This document shows positions 1 through 8,677 of a DNA stretch of 64,000 nt, piece by piece. The notes below the pieces were generated by a model that was given only the letters and a program-made list of their open reading frames with translations, had not been told where the DNA came from and made no database searches. The translations under genes were made by a program, and so were the position numbers. Every line of letters begins with the position of its first letter. Positions within the stretch are counted from its first letter, which is position 1. Origin of the DNA: Granulicella arctica (GTDB lineage Bacteria; Acidobacteriota; Terriglobia; Terriglobales; Acidobacteriaceae); NCBI RefSeq assembly GCF_025685605.1, contig NZ_JAGTUT010000001.1:1984001-2048000 (forward strand), in the 5' to 3' direction.

Positions 1-910
1 TTGACGAGCCGTGTCCGATGATGCAGGCTCCTCGCACTCCGAGCAGCGGAGCGCCGCCGTATTCCGAGTAGTCCAGCCGCTTTTTGAAGTCGTTGAACGC
101 CTTCCGGGAGAGCAGCGCCCCAACCTGCGAGGTCACCGTCGATTTCAGTGCATCCCGCAGCGAGACGCTCACGAGCTTTGCGACTCCTTCGGAGGTCTTC
201 AGCGCGATATTACCGACAAACCCGTCGCAGACTGCAACGTCGGTCCGGCCGTTGTTCAGGTCGCGGCCTTCAACGTTGCCAATGAAGTTGATGCACGTCA
301 GTGCTCGTAACAGCGGCAGCGTATCGCGTGTAAGCGCATTGCCCTTTGAATCCTCTTCGCCGATCGAGAGAAGCCCAACCCGTGGATTGTGTATCTTCAG
401 TACGTTCTGCGCATAGATGCTTCCCATGACGGCAAATTGCACGAGGTTGTCCGGATCAGAATCGACGTTGGCGCCAACGTCCAGCAGGAAGGAGGGGCTG
501 CCGGTAGTTGTCGGAAGAATGGTTGAGAGCGCCGGCCGATGAACGCCAGCCAGCATGCCCAGCACCATCTTCGCCGTGGCCATTGCTGCGCCAGTGTTTC
601 CAGCCGTGAAGAAGGCGGCGGCGCGACCCTCGCGCACCATCTTCAGCCCGACGCGCATGGTCGAATCGCGCTTTGAGCGGACCGCCTGGGCAGCCTTGTC
701 GTCCATGCTGATCCACTCGGACGCAGGAACGATGAAGATAGGAAGGTGCTGTCCGTTCAAGTGCTGCCGAAGTACCGGACGCAGAATATCTTCCGGTCCA
801 ACAATGTGGACGCGGACGTCAAGATGTTTGCATGCGAGGATGGCCCCGCGAATCTCAGATTCGGGGGCCTTATCAGAACCCATTCCATCGACAACGATGT
901 CTATCGGCAT
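1..910 (-). CDS. plsX: Phosphate acyltransferase PlsX (3' end cut by window edge)
   Basis: Makes acyl-phosphate from acyl-ACP, the first step of the PlsX/PlsY route to phosphatidic acid; a peripheral cytoplasmic enzyme. The translated minus strand starts MPIDIVVDGMGSDKAPESE, the family N-terminus. It carries the GNTGAAMATAKMVLGM motif near residue 105 and reaches GGAPLLGVRGACIIGHGSS at the window edge, which is close to the usual C-terminal block. About 303 codons are present; the family is about 330-350 residues, so roughly 30 are missing. It is the last gene of a yceD-rpmF-plsX series, 33 bp after rpmF. Identification is firm; only the 3' end is unseen. Confidence 0.95.
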   Translation of the reverse strand, partial: MPIDIVVDGMGSDKAPESEIRGAILACKHLDVRVHIVGPEDILRPVLRQHLNGQHLPIFIVPASEWISMDDKAAQAVRSKRDSTMRVGLKMVREGRAAAFFTAGNTGAAMATAKMVLGMLAGVHRPALSTILPTTTGSPSFLLDVGANVDSDPDNLVQFAVMGSIYAQNVLKIHNPRVGLLSIGEEDSKGNALTRDTLPLLRALTCINFIGNVEGRDLNNGRTDVAVCDGFVGNIALKTSEGVAKLVSVSLRDALKSTVTSQVGALLSRKAFNDFKKRLDYSEYGGAPLLGVRGACIIGHGSS

Positions 911-943
911 CTAGTTCGGGTGCCTGCGTTGCTGATGATGGAG

Positions 944-1129
944 CTAGCTTGCTTCCTTGACCGCGAGTACTTCGCGGCCCTTGTACGTACCGCACTTGCG
1001 GCAAGCACGGTGAGGCAGCTTGCGCTCGTGGCAGTTGGGGCACTCGGAGAGGCCGACGGGGGTCAGGAAGTCATGGCTGCGGCGCTTGGCGGTGCGCTGT
1101 TTGGAATGGCGCCGTTTCGGATTAGGCAT
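944..1129 (-). CDS. rpmF: 50S ribosomal protein L32
   Basis: A 61-residue protein of the large ribosomal subunit. It starts MPNPKRRHSKQRTAKRRSHD, the canonical L32 N-terminus, and contains a four-cysteine zinc-ribbon arrangement (CPNC then CRKC, residues about 30-47). It lies between the YceD-family gene and plsX on the same strand, the classic arrangement that couples ribosome assembly with lipid synthesis. Length is normal for the zinc-containing form. Confidence 0.97.
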   Translation of the reverse strand: MPNPKRRHSKQRTAKRRSHDFLTPVGLSECPNCHERKLPHRACRKCGTYKGREVLAVKEAS

Positions 1130-1202
1130 TGCGTTTACCTTTCAGAATCTTCAACATACCGCGGTACGCGCAGGTAGTGAAGGAGAACTTATACAACAAA
1201 AC

Positions 1203-1760
1203 TTAGTGCTTCAGCTCAAGCTTGTCAGCTAAACCGGCAAGTGCGTTCCATCGCGGATCAGCTGGAGTGTCTTCACAGGAGCAACTTGCCTGGTTCAGAT
1301 TCTGGCCACAGCGGGAACAAAGCCCCTTACAGTCCGGCTGACAGAGGGCTCGTCCAGGCAGGGAAAGTAACACCTGCTCACGCACGACATCCTCCAGCAG
1401 CAAGCCACTCTTTTCATAATACCCGATTTCGGTCTCGTCGACAGTAATTGCTCGCTCGCCGGAATCTGCATCGGCCTCCTGCGGACGAAAGATCAGGTCG
1501 AAGTTGCCCTTGAGCGGCATGCTGACTGGCTCGACGCAGCGAGCGCAGTCCATCTCAAAGTCGCCGGCGTAGTGAGCGCGGATGCGGATATCGGCAATCT
1601 GCTGATTTCCTTCGCGATGTTCGAGCAGCAGGTCTGCCTGCCCGTCGACCGGAAGCGAGCCAACCTGGACGATGCCTGTGGTGAAGTCGATGCTGCCGGG
1701 TGCGAAGGACTCGGCGATATGCAGCGGCTCATTTTCAAGTTGAAGCGGCGTGATGAGCAT
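1203..1760 (-). CDS. yceD: YceD/DUF177 family protein (23S rRNA accumulation protein)
   Basis: A 185-residue protein of the YceD/DUF177 family, linked in other bacteria to 23S rRNA accumulation. Residues about 70-80 hold a CARC pair (DCARCVEPV), and the C-terminal third holds a second cluster (CQPDCKGLCSRCGQNL, then CSC) typical of the family. It sits directly upstream of rpmF and plsX, which is the diagnostic neighbourhood. The 73 bp gap to rpmF could hold an L32 leader or a second promoter. The exact molecular role of the family is not settled. Confidence 0.9.
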   Translation of the reverse strand: MLITPLQLENEPLHIAESFAPGSIDFTTGIVQVGSLPVDGQADLLLEHREGNQQIADIRIRAHYAGDFEMDCARCVEPVSMPLKGNFDLIFRPQEADADSGERAITVDETEIGYYEKSGLLLEDVVREQVLLSLPGRALCQPDCKGLCSRCGQNLNQASCSCEDTPADPRWNALAGLADKLELKH

Positions 1761-1848
1761 GTGTTAACGCTATGCGGGTATGGGGTGCAGGTCAACTGCA
1801 TCCCCTCCAGCAGCGTAAACTTGCATCCGACAGCACGAGCGAGGTTTC

Positions 1849-2490
1849 ATGGACTTCTCCCCAGCCAGCATCACCGCCCTGGTCATCGCCGCAAGCTTCG
1901 CCGCTGGCCTCAATATCTATGCGACTGTCCTGACGCTTGGCATCCTTGCCCGGACGCACTGGGTAGCGCTTCCGCCGGGCCTCGACTCGCTCGGACATAC
2001 CTGGGTTCTCGTTGCCTGCGGCATCCTGTTCGCGGTCGAGTTTTTCGCCGACAAGATTCCAGCGTTTGACCTCGTATGGAATAGTCTCCACACGTTCGTC
2101 CGGATCCCGATCGCCGCGCTTGTCGCCTTCCACGCCAGCTCGCAGCTCACTCCGCAGATGCAGATGGTCGCTACGGCGCTCGGAGCAGCCGTCGCGCTGG
2201 CGGCACACAGCTCGAAGACTGGTCTTCGTGTCCTTGTTACGCCAAGCCCGGAGCCGATCTCGAACATCGCTCTTAGCACCAGCGAGGATGTGGTCGCCGT
2301 AGGCCTCACCTGGTTTGCGACACGTCATCCGGTTATTGGTGCTTCGGTAGCCGGAGCGCTGCTCGTCATCGCAGTCATCGTTGGCTGTTTCTTGTGGAAG
2401 ACGCTGGCGCGGATCGTTAGAGGCCTCCGGCAAAATAGCCGACCATCTGGTCAGGCTCTTCCAGGCTCAAAAGCCAGCATGGAGATCTAA
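1849..2490 (+). CDS. DUF4126 domain-containing integral membrane protein
   Basis: A 213-residue protein with about five hydrophobic segments (residues about 8-30, 50-68, 85-100, 108-125 and 165-188), consistent with an inner-membrane protein of the DUF4126 family, whose function is unknown. The ATG is preceded by a GAGG-type ribosome-binding site. The last residues (about 195-213) are polar and lie at the junction where the convergent amidohydrolase gene is truncated; the two 3' ends overlap by 24 bp. The tail may therefore have been altered by the same deletion. Confidence 0.75.
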   Translation: MDFSPASITALVIAASFAAGLNIYATVLTLGILARTHWVALPPGLDSLGHTWVLVACGILFAVEFFADKIPAFDLVWNSLHTFVRIPIAALVAFHASSQLTPQMQMVATALGAAVALAAHSSKTGLRVLVTPSPEPISNIALSTSEDVVAVGLTWFATRHPVIGASVAGALLVIAVIVGCFLWKTLARIVRGLRQNSRPSGQALPGSKASMEI

Positions 2491-3369
2491 GCCACTCATC
2501 AGCGCAATATCCGCGTCATCCACATACGACCCATGCTCGATTGAATCCACCCCAGCCTCGGTAGCAAACAGAATTCCCTGTGCCCCATGCGCATGCGCCG
2601 CCACCTTGCGGCCCAGCCGATGCGCATCCGCCACCAGTGCCTGCAGTTCCTCCAGTGTGTACTGGCTCGCCTGCGGATCATCCCCCTTCGACAGCACGCC
2701 GCCCGTCGCGCACACCTTGATCAGGTCCGCCCCATACTTGATGTTCTGGCGAACCTTCTGCTGCACCGCCGCCACTCCATCCGCCACGCCCTCACCCTTC
2801 ACGTGATACTCGTACGGCAGCAGGTTCTCATCGCAGTGCCCACCCGTTATCCCCAGCGGCGGCCCGGACACCTGCATATGCGGCCCCGGCACATGCCCCT
2901 CGTTGATCTCATCCCGCAGCGCCACATCCGCATAGTCATTCGCCCCGACGTTGCGCACCGACGTAAACCCGGCCTCAAGCGTCACCTTCGCATTCTCGAC
3001 GCCAATGATCCCCTCCTTAGCCGGTGTCATCGTCAGCTCATAGTAAGGATCGAAGTTAGGCGCACCGGTAATGTGCGTATGCACGTCGATCAGCCCCGGC
3101 AGCACCGTGTACTTCGTCAGGTCGACCACCGTATCCCCGGCCTGCGTAGGAGTAGCTGCCGTAGCCGCAATCCCGCGCACCCGATCCCCCACTACGATCA
3201 CCGTCTGCCCCGCGGCCTCCGCACCCGTCCGTACATCCAGCAGCTTGCCCACACGCACCAGCGTCCGCTTCGCTGCAACACTCGGCACCGGAGCCACCAC
3301 CTGTGCCAAAACAAAAGTATGTAACCCAATCAGGCACAATAACAAACCAACCCTACGCAGCTTCGCCAT
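2467..3369 (-). pseudogene. C-terminally truncated secreted amidohydrolase
   Basis: Matches the metal-dependent amidohydrolase (imidazolonepropionase/prolidase-like) family. The start is set at the ATG of MAKLRRVGLLLCLIG, preceded by AGGAGAG, and gives a signal peptide. Visible metal-site elements are the HxH strand (DVHTHIT), the lysine strand (LIKVCATGG), AAHAHG and SIEHGS. The reading frame then stops after only about 300 residues; the family has about 420-430. The catalytic Asp strand (GTDA type) and the last barrel strands are absent. The missing part would lie inside the convergent DUF4126 gene, so this is a deletion and not a frameshift. Probably inactive. Confidence 0.7.
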
Positions 3370-3463
3370 CGACACTCTCCTCTGGATGGACAACATCATC
3401 TCACCCCTCAACATAAGAGCCTGTCGTTCTCAGCGAAGCAGCCTCCCACCCGCAGTTCAATCT

Positions 3464-4213
3464 CTACTCAAGCCGCTTGACCACCTCATAAAGCACCTCG
3501 GGCCCCGGACCAGTAATCGCCTGCCCTGGCCGATAGTTGGCCTGCATCCAAACCAGCAGAAACACCAGCGGGATCCAGCCGCCACGATCCTCGCTCACCT
3601 GCGCTCCAAGCTTGTATAGCAGCCTCGAAAGCTTAAGTGGAACCGGCACCCCCACCACTGGCATCGTCGAGGGGTCATCACAAAACTCAGGAGGCGACGT
3701 AACAAGGTACTCGCGGCAGGCAAACGGACGAATCGGGTGGATGCTGCACGACTCGTTCTCAAGGAACGGGCAGGGGATAGCCAGGCGCATGTAGTCGATC
3801 GCAAGCGCCTTTGCCTCTGCGTGGTCGACCTCCTTGCTGGCATCCATGCGCGCGATCATCCCTCCATCGCGGACGGCTGTCAGCGCAGTATGAAATCGCT
3901 GCGCAAGCACCGCCCTCTGCTCGATCGGCAGTGCAGCGACCCATGCACCAAGCGCCTCCGCTTCGAAGAGACTCAGCGGCACCATCTGTCGGCAGCACGC
4001 ACCGCAGCCTGCCCGGCACGAGATGGAGTATCCCTCTGCCTCAACAATGCTCACCGTACTGGCGATCACATTGCTGCTCAACGTCTGCAGCGCAGGCAGT
4101 ATCTGCGTAAGGGTCACCGTGCCCGCAGGAACGTCGAGCGAAGCGTCAAGGCGGCCGGCGCCGATCGCAAGGGTGAAATCAACCTGTACGGTTGCAAGGT
4201 CAGGCGCATCCAT
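3464..4213 (-). CDS. YkgJ-family cysteine cluster protein
   Basis: About 249 residues from the preferred ATG (MDAPDLATVQVD). The upstream frame is open but does not look like protein. Contains the Fe/Zn-binding cysteine cluster CRAGCGACCRQ near residue 65 and later cysteines in CPFLENESCSIHPIRPFAC and EFCDD, the pattern of the YkgJ (UPF0153) family. The metal and function are unknown for the family. It is transcribed away from parB with 126 bp between the genes. No signal peptide is seen, so it is probably cytoplasmic. Confidence 0.8.
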   Translation of the reverse strand: MDAPDLATVQVDFTLAIGAGRLDASLDVPAGTVTLTQILPALQTLSSNVIASTVSIVEAEGYSISCRAGCGACCRQMVPLSLFEAEALGAWVAALPIEQRAVLAQRFHTALTAVRDGGMIARMDASKEVDHAEAKALAIDYMRLAIPCPFLENESCSIHPIRPFACREYLVTSPPEFCDDPSTMPVVGVPVPLKLSRLLYKLGAQVSEDRGGWIPLVFLLVWMQANYRPGQAITGPGPEVLYEVVKRLE

Positions 4214-4339
4214 AATGCCGTCAGTATAGCGAGCGGCCACGGCAAAGCGTATGAAATGGATCCGGCAGCAGACAAAAGGGTCACGCCCAGTCAATCGGCG
4301 AACCCAACGAGCAAAAGGCCCCCGACCGACTCCGCTGGC

Positions 4340-5272
4340 CTACTCCCCGGCATCCCCATCGAGCGCCGTTAGAATCGCGTCAAAATCCGCCACCCCCGAG
4401 TACTCGATAATCACCCGCCCCTTACCCCGCTTGTCCTCAATCTGTACCTTCAACCCGAGCGCCCGCCGCAGCCGGTCCTCAGCGTCCCGCACATTCGGGT
4501 CCCGCACCTCCGCAGGCTTCTTATCCTTATCCTTCAGCTCAGGATTCAGCAGCCCCTGCACATAGCTCTCCGTCTGCCGCACCGACATCGACAGCGCAAT
4601 CACCTTCTGGGCCGCAGCCGCAATCGCCGGCTCGTCCTCAAGCGCCAGCAGCGCCCGCGCATGGCCAAACGTCAACTCGCCAGACTCCACCTTGTCCTGG
4701 ATCCCCTTCGGCAGCCGCAGCAGCCGCAGGAAGTTCGTGACGCTCGCCCGGTCCTTACCCGTCCGCACCGCCATCTGCTCCTGCGTCATCTGGAAGTCCC
4801 GCGCCAGCCGCTGATACGCCCGCGCCTGCTCCATCGGGTTCAGGTCCGCGCGCTGCAGGTTCTCGACGATCGTCATCTCCATCGCCTGCTCGTCCGAAGC
4901 CTCGCGCACAATCGCCGGAATCGTCGCCTTCCCAGCCTCCTGCGAAGCAAGCCAGCGCCGCTCCCCCATAATCAGCTGGTACATCCCGTCCGGCAGCGCC
5001 TTCACCACAATCGGCTGCACCACGCCGCTCGCCTTGATCGACGCCGCCAGCTCCTTCAACTTCACCGGATCGAACTGCGTCCGCGTCTGCTGGGGGTTCG
5101 GAACAATCTGGGTCAGCGCGATCTCAAGCGGCTTGCCCCACACCGTCACCTGCTCAGCAACCACCGGCGTTGGAGCCTCGACGACCGGCGGAGCCACGAC
5201 CCGCGCAGGCGGAAGCAGAGACTCAAGACCCTTACCCAACGCCCGACGCTTCAAATTCTCATAGTTAGACAT
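4340..5272 (-). CDS. parB: Chromosome-partitioning protein ParB
   Basis: A 310-residue centromere-binding CTPase. The N-terminus MSNYENLKRRALGKGLESLL is the usual ParA-stimulating segment. The GERR nucleotide-binding motif is at about residues 103-106, and a helix-turn-helix (MTQEQMAVRTGKDRASVTNF) follows at about 165-185. The C-terminal dimerisation domain is at the end. It lies 157 bp downstream of parA and near three parS palindromes. It loads on parS and spreads as a clamp to organise the origin region for ParA-driven segregation. Confidence 0.97.
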   Translation of the reverse strand: MSNYENLKRRALGKGLESLLPPARVVAPPVVEAPTPVVAEQVTVWGKPLEIALTQIVPNPQQTRTQFDPVKLKELAASIKASGVVQPIVVKALPDGMYQLIMGERRWLASQEAGKATIPAIVREASDEQAMEMTIVENLQRADLNPMEQARAYQRLARDFQMTQEQMAVRTGKDRASVTNFLRLLRLPKGIQDKVESGELTFGHARALLALEDEPAIAAAAQKVIALSMSVRQTESYVQGLLNPELKDKDKKPAEVRDPNVRDAEDRLRRALGLKVQIEDKRGKGRVIIEYSGVADFDAILTALDGDAGE

Positions 5273-5334
5273 AGTATGTAACCCTCACAGCTACAATCTC
5301 TACACTCATGCCAAGACCTCTAAGCAGGTCTCGT

Positions 5335-5410
5335 CTCGTTAAGGACACGGCTTCAGCCGTGCCATAAGCTCAAATCTTGCAATCGGCTTTAGCCGCTGAG
5401 GTCCGCTTCC
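5335..5410. repeat. REP-like palindromic elements between parA and parB
   Basis: The intergenic sequence holds an almost perfect inverted repeat, GGACACGGCTTCAGCCGTGCC (5343-5363), followed by a second related palindrome around CGGCTTTAGCCGCTGAGG (about 5384-5401). Such short GC-rich mirror units are common between genes in Acidobacteriota. They may act as transcription attenuators between parA and parB or as passive repeats. Seen directly; the function is inferred. Confidence 0.55.
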
Positions 5411-5429
5411 TCTTGTGTTGCGCCACAGA

Positions 5430-6335
5430 TTACTTCGTATAAGGCCAGAACTTCATCTCTTTCTTCTGCTTAGGCTTCTTCGCCTCTTCTTCAGCAGCCG
5501 TAGCCCGCTTCTTCGCCTCAGGGCTCTCGATCTTGTTCCGCGTCAGCAACTCTTCTGCCAGCAAGCGGTAAGCCTCCGCGCCACGCGACCGCGGATCGTA
5601 GAGCGCCACCGGCTTTCCGTGGCTTGGAGCCTCAGCTAACCGAATGTTCCGGGGAATCGCCGTCTTGAACAGCTTGTCGCCGAAGAACGTTCCAAGGTTC
5701 TCCGTCACCTGCTGCGAAAGGTTCGTCCGATCGTCATACATCGTCAGCACCACGCCCTCAAGCGCCAGCTTTGTATTGAACGTCTGCGCCACGCGATCCA
5801 GCGTGCTCATCAACTCCGAAATACCTTCAAGAGCAAAATACTCTGCCTGCATCGGGACGAGGAGCCCATCCGCAGCAACTAATGAATTGAGAGTCAAGAG
5901 ATCCAATGCAGGCGGACAATCCAGAAGAATGAAGGCAAAGTCCTTCCGAACCGGGTCAAGAATGTCTTTGAGCCTATATTCGCGCCGTTCCTGGGTGACC
6001 AACTCAAGATTTGCCCCAATCAGGTTCTTGCTTCCAGGGATCAGCTTCAGCCCGTCAATCTCGGTCGCGAGCATCGCCTCCGCAGCCGTCGATGTACCCA
6101 TCAATAACTCATAGATGGTCGGCTTACCTTCCGTCTCGAGATCTTTTCGCGATACACCCATACCCCCGGTCGTATTTGCCTGGGGATCGCAGTCGATCAG
6201 CAGCACCTTCACTCCTTCGAGCGCGAGTGAAGCCGCAAGGTTGATTGCAGTGGTCGTCTTCCCGACTCCACCCTTCTGGTTGACGATTGCGAGGATCTTG
6301 GACGAATCGGGCTGGTTCACTATCTGAGGAAGCAT
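5430..6335 (-). CDS. parA: Chromosome-partitioning ATPase ParA/Soj
   Basis: A 301-residue Walker-type ATPase. The deviant Walker A motif KGGVGKTT is at residues 21-28, DCDPQANTT follows at about 49-57, and the Walker B-like [14 protein letters not shown] is near 140. It forms a nucleoid-bound gradient that moves ParB-parS complexes and can regulate DnaA. The C-terminal 30 residues are Lys/Glu/Ala rich (about [20 protein letters not shown]), longer than in many relatives. It follows rsmG with a parS site in the 75 bp gap. Confidence 0.97.
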   Translation of the reverse strand: MLPQIVNQPDSSKILAIVNQKGGVGKTTTAINLAASLALEGVKVLLIDCDPQANTTGGMGVSRKDLETEGKPTIYELLMGTSTAAEAMLATEIDGLKLIPGSKNLIGANLELVTQERREYRLKDILDPVRKDFAFILLDCPPALDLLTLNSLVAADGLLVPMQAEYFALEGISELMSTLDRVAQTFNTKLALEGVVLTMYDDRTNLSQQVTENLGTFFGDKLFKTAIPRNIRLAEAPSHGKPVALYDPRSRGAEAYRLLAEELLTRNKIESPEAKKRATAAEEEAKKPKQKKEMKFWPYTK

Positions 6336-6388
6336 GAGGTTTGAGACTAACCCCTGCAGCCGTCACTGGCAACAACGAGACAAGCGAA

Positions 6389-6404
6389 TGTTCCACGTGG
6401 AACA
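6389..6404. promoter_or_regulatory. parS centromere site 1
   Basis: TGTTCCACGTGGAACA is a perfect 16-bp palindrome matching the bacterial parS consensus (TGTTnCACGTGnAACA type). It lies between parA and rsmG. ParB nucleates on such sites. Confidence 0.93.
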
Positions 6405-6410
6405 TTCCTT

Positions 6411-6992
6411 CTACATACTCACCAATCGCAGAACTGCAGAATCGCTGTTCGGCAACGGAATCTCATTCCCCACACCAGATCGGACAGTCAATATAGCCAG
6501 CATTCCATTAGTTTGAACGCGAGGTCTCGCCGCGATCAAAGCAGCGTCCATATCATCGACCGCTCTGAGGGTCACCACGTCGAAAAGCCGTTCTGCCGGC
6601 AAAGCCTCCACGCGTCCCGCCCAGACTTCCGTCTGCAGGCCCAGTGTACGAACAGCCTCGCGCAGGAAAGTGGCCTTCTTGTTTTGGGACTCGGCAAGCA
6701 AAACGTGAAGCTCAGGACGGAGTAACTGGATCGGAAGGCCAGGAAAGCCAGCACCACTTCCAAAGTCCAGTAACGTTCGAGCCTGCGGCAGATGGCGCCC
6801 GGCAAACAGGCTCTCCCCAAAGTGGCGCGTCACAATCTCCTCAGGGCTTCGGATCGCCGTCAGATTGGTACGAGCGTTCCACTTCAGGAGCAGGTCAAGG
6901 TAGGTCGAGAGCTGATCCAGCAGAAGATCAGTCGGATTCCCGAGGTATGGCGCAAGAAGACTGGATATCGCGGAGTTTGTCAGTGTCGGCAT
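6411..6992 (-). CDS. rsmG: 16S rRNA (guanine-527 N7)-methyltransferase RsmG
   Basis: 193 residues from the chosen ATG (MPTLTNSAISSLLAPYLG); the longer upstream frame has no family similarity and runs through parS site 2. It has the SAM-binding glycine motif LLDFGSGAGFPGLP (about residues 72-85) and the conserved NLTAIR segment (about 43-48). It uses SAM to methylate N7 of G527 in 16S rRNA. It heads the rsmG-parA-parB series, the standard origin-proximal arrangement (usually also with mnmG, which is not in this window). Confidence 0.95.
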   Translation of the reverse strand: MPTLTNSAISSLLAPYLGNPTDLLLDQLSTYLDLLLKWNARTNLTAIRSPEEIVTRHFGESLFAGRHLPQARTLLDFGSGAGFPGLPIQLLRPELHVLLAESQNKKATFLREAVRTLGLQTEVWAGRVEALPAERLFDVVTLRAVDDMDAALIAARPRVQTNGMLAILTVRSGVGNEIPLPNSDSAVLRLVSM

Positions 6993-7013
6993 CAGGTGAC
7001 CTCGAATTCGGAA

Positions 7014-7029
7014 TGTTCCACGTGGAACA
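7014..7029. promoter_or_regulatory. parS centromere site 2
   Basis: A second identical copy of TGTTCCACGTGGAACA, in the 41 bp gap between rsmG and the C26 amidotransferase gene, 625 bp from site 1. Confidence 0.93.
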
Positions 7030-7033
7030 TTGT

Positions 7034-7816
7034 TCAGGCGACCGAGGTGCTGATCGTCCGCGGAAGCCACTTTCTGGCCTCGTCCACGAAACGAGTGAAG
7101 ATTGCGGCGCTCGCAGGGCTGGTGTCGTAGCTGCGTTCCGGGTGCCACTGCACTCCAAGGACAAAATGATCCTTGCCAAACTCGGGCGACTGTCCACCCT
7201 CCACCGCCTCGATAACGCCGTCCTGCGGGCATCGAGCCGCCACTTTAAGCCCGTCGCCGGGAATCCCAATTGCCTGGTGATGGCTGGAGTTGATTGGCAA
7301 GCGGAGGAAATCATCGACCTCTGGAGCCTCAACAGGTTGCGTCAGCGAGCCGAGGATTGATTGCGGGGCTACTGCGACAGAGTGCGCTATGGCCACAGAG
7401 CGACCGGCAGCATGGTTTACAGGGAGAACCGTCACATCCTGGATCAGCGTGCCGCCGCGCCACACGTTCAGGATCTGGGTTCCATAGCAGATACAGAGAA
7501 GCGGCTTATAGAGGTTGTGGGCCTCCTGCAGCAGCAGTTCGTCTACATTCTCCCGAGGAAGATCGGTCGGTGCCGTCGCAGGGTCGGCCTCCTGACCGTA
7601 TTTCTGAGGATTTACGTCAGCGGGGCTACCTGGAAGCAGGATGCCCTGACAGGAGCTGACAAGGCGGGCGGTCTCCGCAGGGGTGGACGAGAGTGGAATC
7701 TCGATAGGCTCACCACCTGCGCGTTCTACAGCGACGGCGTACTCGGGCCATGACTGCTGGTTGTAGCTGAAATCGTTACTGGTCGGGATCGGTATGGCGA
7801 TGCGAGGGCGTGTCAT
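7034..7816 (-). CDS. Gamma-glutamyl-gamma-aminobutyrate hydrolase family protein (peptidase C26)
   Basis: A 260-residue class I glutamine-amidotransferase-like hydrolase (PuuD-like). Visible are the oxyanion-strand region GILLPGSPADVNP (about 58-70), the nucleophile elbow LLCICYGTQILN (about 105-116), and the catalytic His/Glu in VQWHPERSYD (about 225-234). Family members release glutamate from gamma-glutamyl amides such as gamma-glutamyl-GABA. The elbow reads CYGTQ where PuuD has CRG.Q, so the substrate may differ. It lies between parS sites 2 and 3. Confidence 0.82.
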   Translation of the reverse strand: MTRPRIAIPIPTSNDFSYNQQSWPEYAVAVERAGGEPIEIPLSSTPAETARLVSSCQGILLPGSPADVNPQKYGQEADPATAPTDLPRENVDELLLQEAHNLYKPLLCICYGTQILNVWRGGTLIQDVTVLPVNHAAGRSVAIAHSVAVAPQSILGSLTQPVEAPEVDDFLRLPINSSHHQAIGIPGDGLKVAARCPQDGVIEAVEGGQSPEFGKDHFVLGVQWHPERSYDTSPASAAIFTRFVDEARKWLPRTISTSVA

Positions 7817-7842
7817 CTCTCTTGATGATAGAGCGTCACGAA

Positions 7843-7858
7843 TGTTCCACGTGGAACA
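7843..7858. promoter_or_regulatory. parS centromere site 3
   Basis: A third identical copy of TGTTCCACGTGGAACA, in the 45 bp gap between the plsC and C26 genes, 829 bp from site 2. All three sites are intergenic. Confidence 0.93.
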
Positions 7859-7861
7859 TTG

Positions 7862-8677
7862 CTAGGCGTGCTCGCGATAAAGCGTCGAAATTGCCTCGTA
7901 CAGGCGAGCCGTCAGCTCATCCGCATCGCGCGTCGTCAGGCCTTCAGTGATTAGCGGGTCGCCAACGATCAACTTCAGAGGGCGCGGGGACAGGTGGTAG
8001 GTATGGATGGGAAGAAGCTCGTAGGTGCCGATCAATGCGATCGGGATGAGGGGTACACCCGCCCGGATGGCCATGAAGGCACAGCCGGACATCATCTCCT
8101 GGATCGTTCCGAACTCGGAACGGCCGCCTTCAGGGAAAAGAACGAGTGGCAGGCCCGACTTGATGGTGGCGACTCCCTTGAGGAGCCCGGCAATCGCGGT
8201 ACGGGAGCTCTTCTGATCGATGGGGACCTGTCCGGAGCGATTGAGGTACCAGCCGATGAACGGGATCTTCCAGAGCCCCGATTTCGCGAAGATGCGGAAC
8301 TGGAATGGGAGCTTCGCGAAAAGTACGGGCGTGTCCATGTAACTAAGGTGGTTTGAGGCGAAGACGGCCTTCGGGTGGTTGCGAAGTTTTTCGCTGCCCG
8401 TCATGGTCACCGGCGAGAAGGTGATCGCCAGAAGTGATTTGCCCCAGATGCTTGCGATGGCGTGCTGCTGACGCCCTGATTTATCCCAGAGGCCACAGAC
8501 GAGCGAAATGCAGCCAAAGAAGGTGGTTGATGCAGCCATCAGCGGGATAAAGAGCAGGTAGGTCAACCAGCGGAGTACGAAGCCGCGGTTATGGCTGGGT
8601 GGAGGTGGTGCTTCGTCCCCCGCCCGAATGTTTGGGTCCGAGGCACTCAGGATCTCGTCTGGTTGCACGTTGCTCAT
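7862..8677 (-). CDS. plsC: 1-acyl-sn-glycerol-3-phosphate acyltransferase
   Basis: 271 residues from the ATG that overlaps the folC stop (ATGA at 8674-8677), which indicates translational coupling. An N-terminal membrane helix pair (about 33-62) precedes the acyltransferase motifs: NHLSYMD (H-x4-D, about 109-115) and FPEGGRS (about 181-187). It transfers a second acyl chain to lysophosphatidate. plsX at the other end of this region feeds the same pathway, though it is not in the same operon. The long upstream frame is an antisense-like shadow of folC. Confidence 0.92.
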   Translation of the reverse strand: MSNVQPDEILSASDPNIRAGDEAPPPPSHNRGFVLRWLTYLLFIPLMAASTTFFGCISLVCGLWDKSGRQQHAIASIWGKSLLAITFSPVTMTGSEKLRNHPKAVFASNHLSYMDTPVLFAKLPFQFRIFAKSGLWKIPFIGWYLNRSGQVPIDQKSSRTAIAGLLKGVATIKSGLPLVLFPEGGRSEFGTIQEMMSGCAFMAIRAGVPLIPIALIGTYELLPIHTYHLSPRPLKLIVGDPLITEGLTTRDADELTARLYEAISTLYREHA

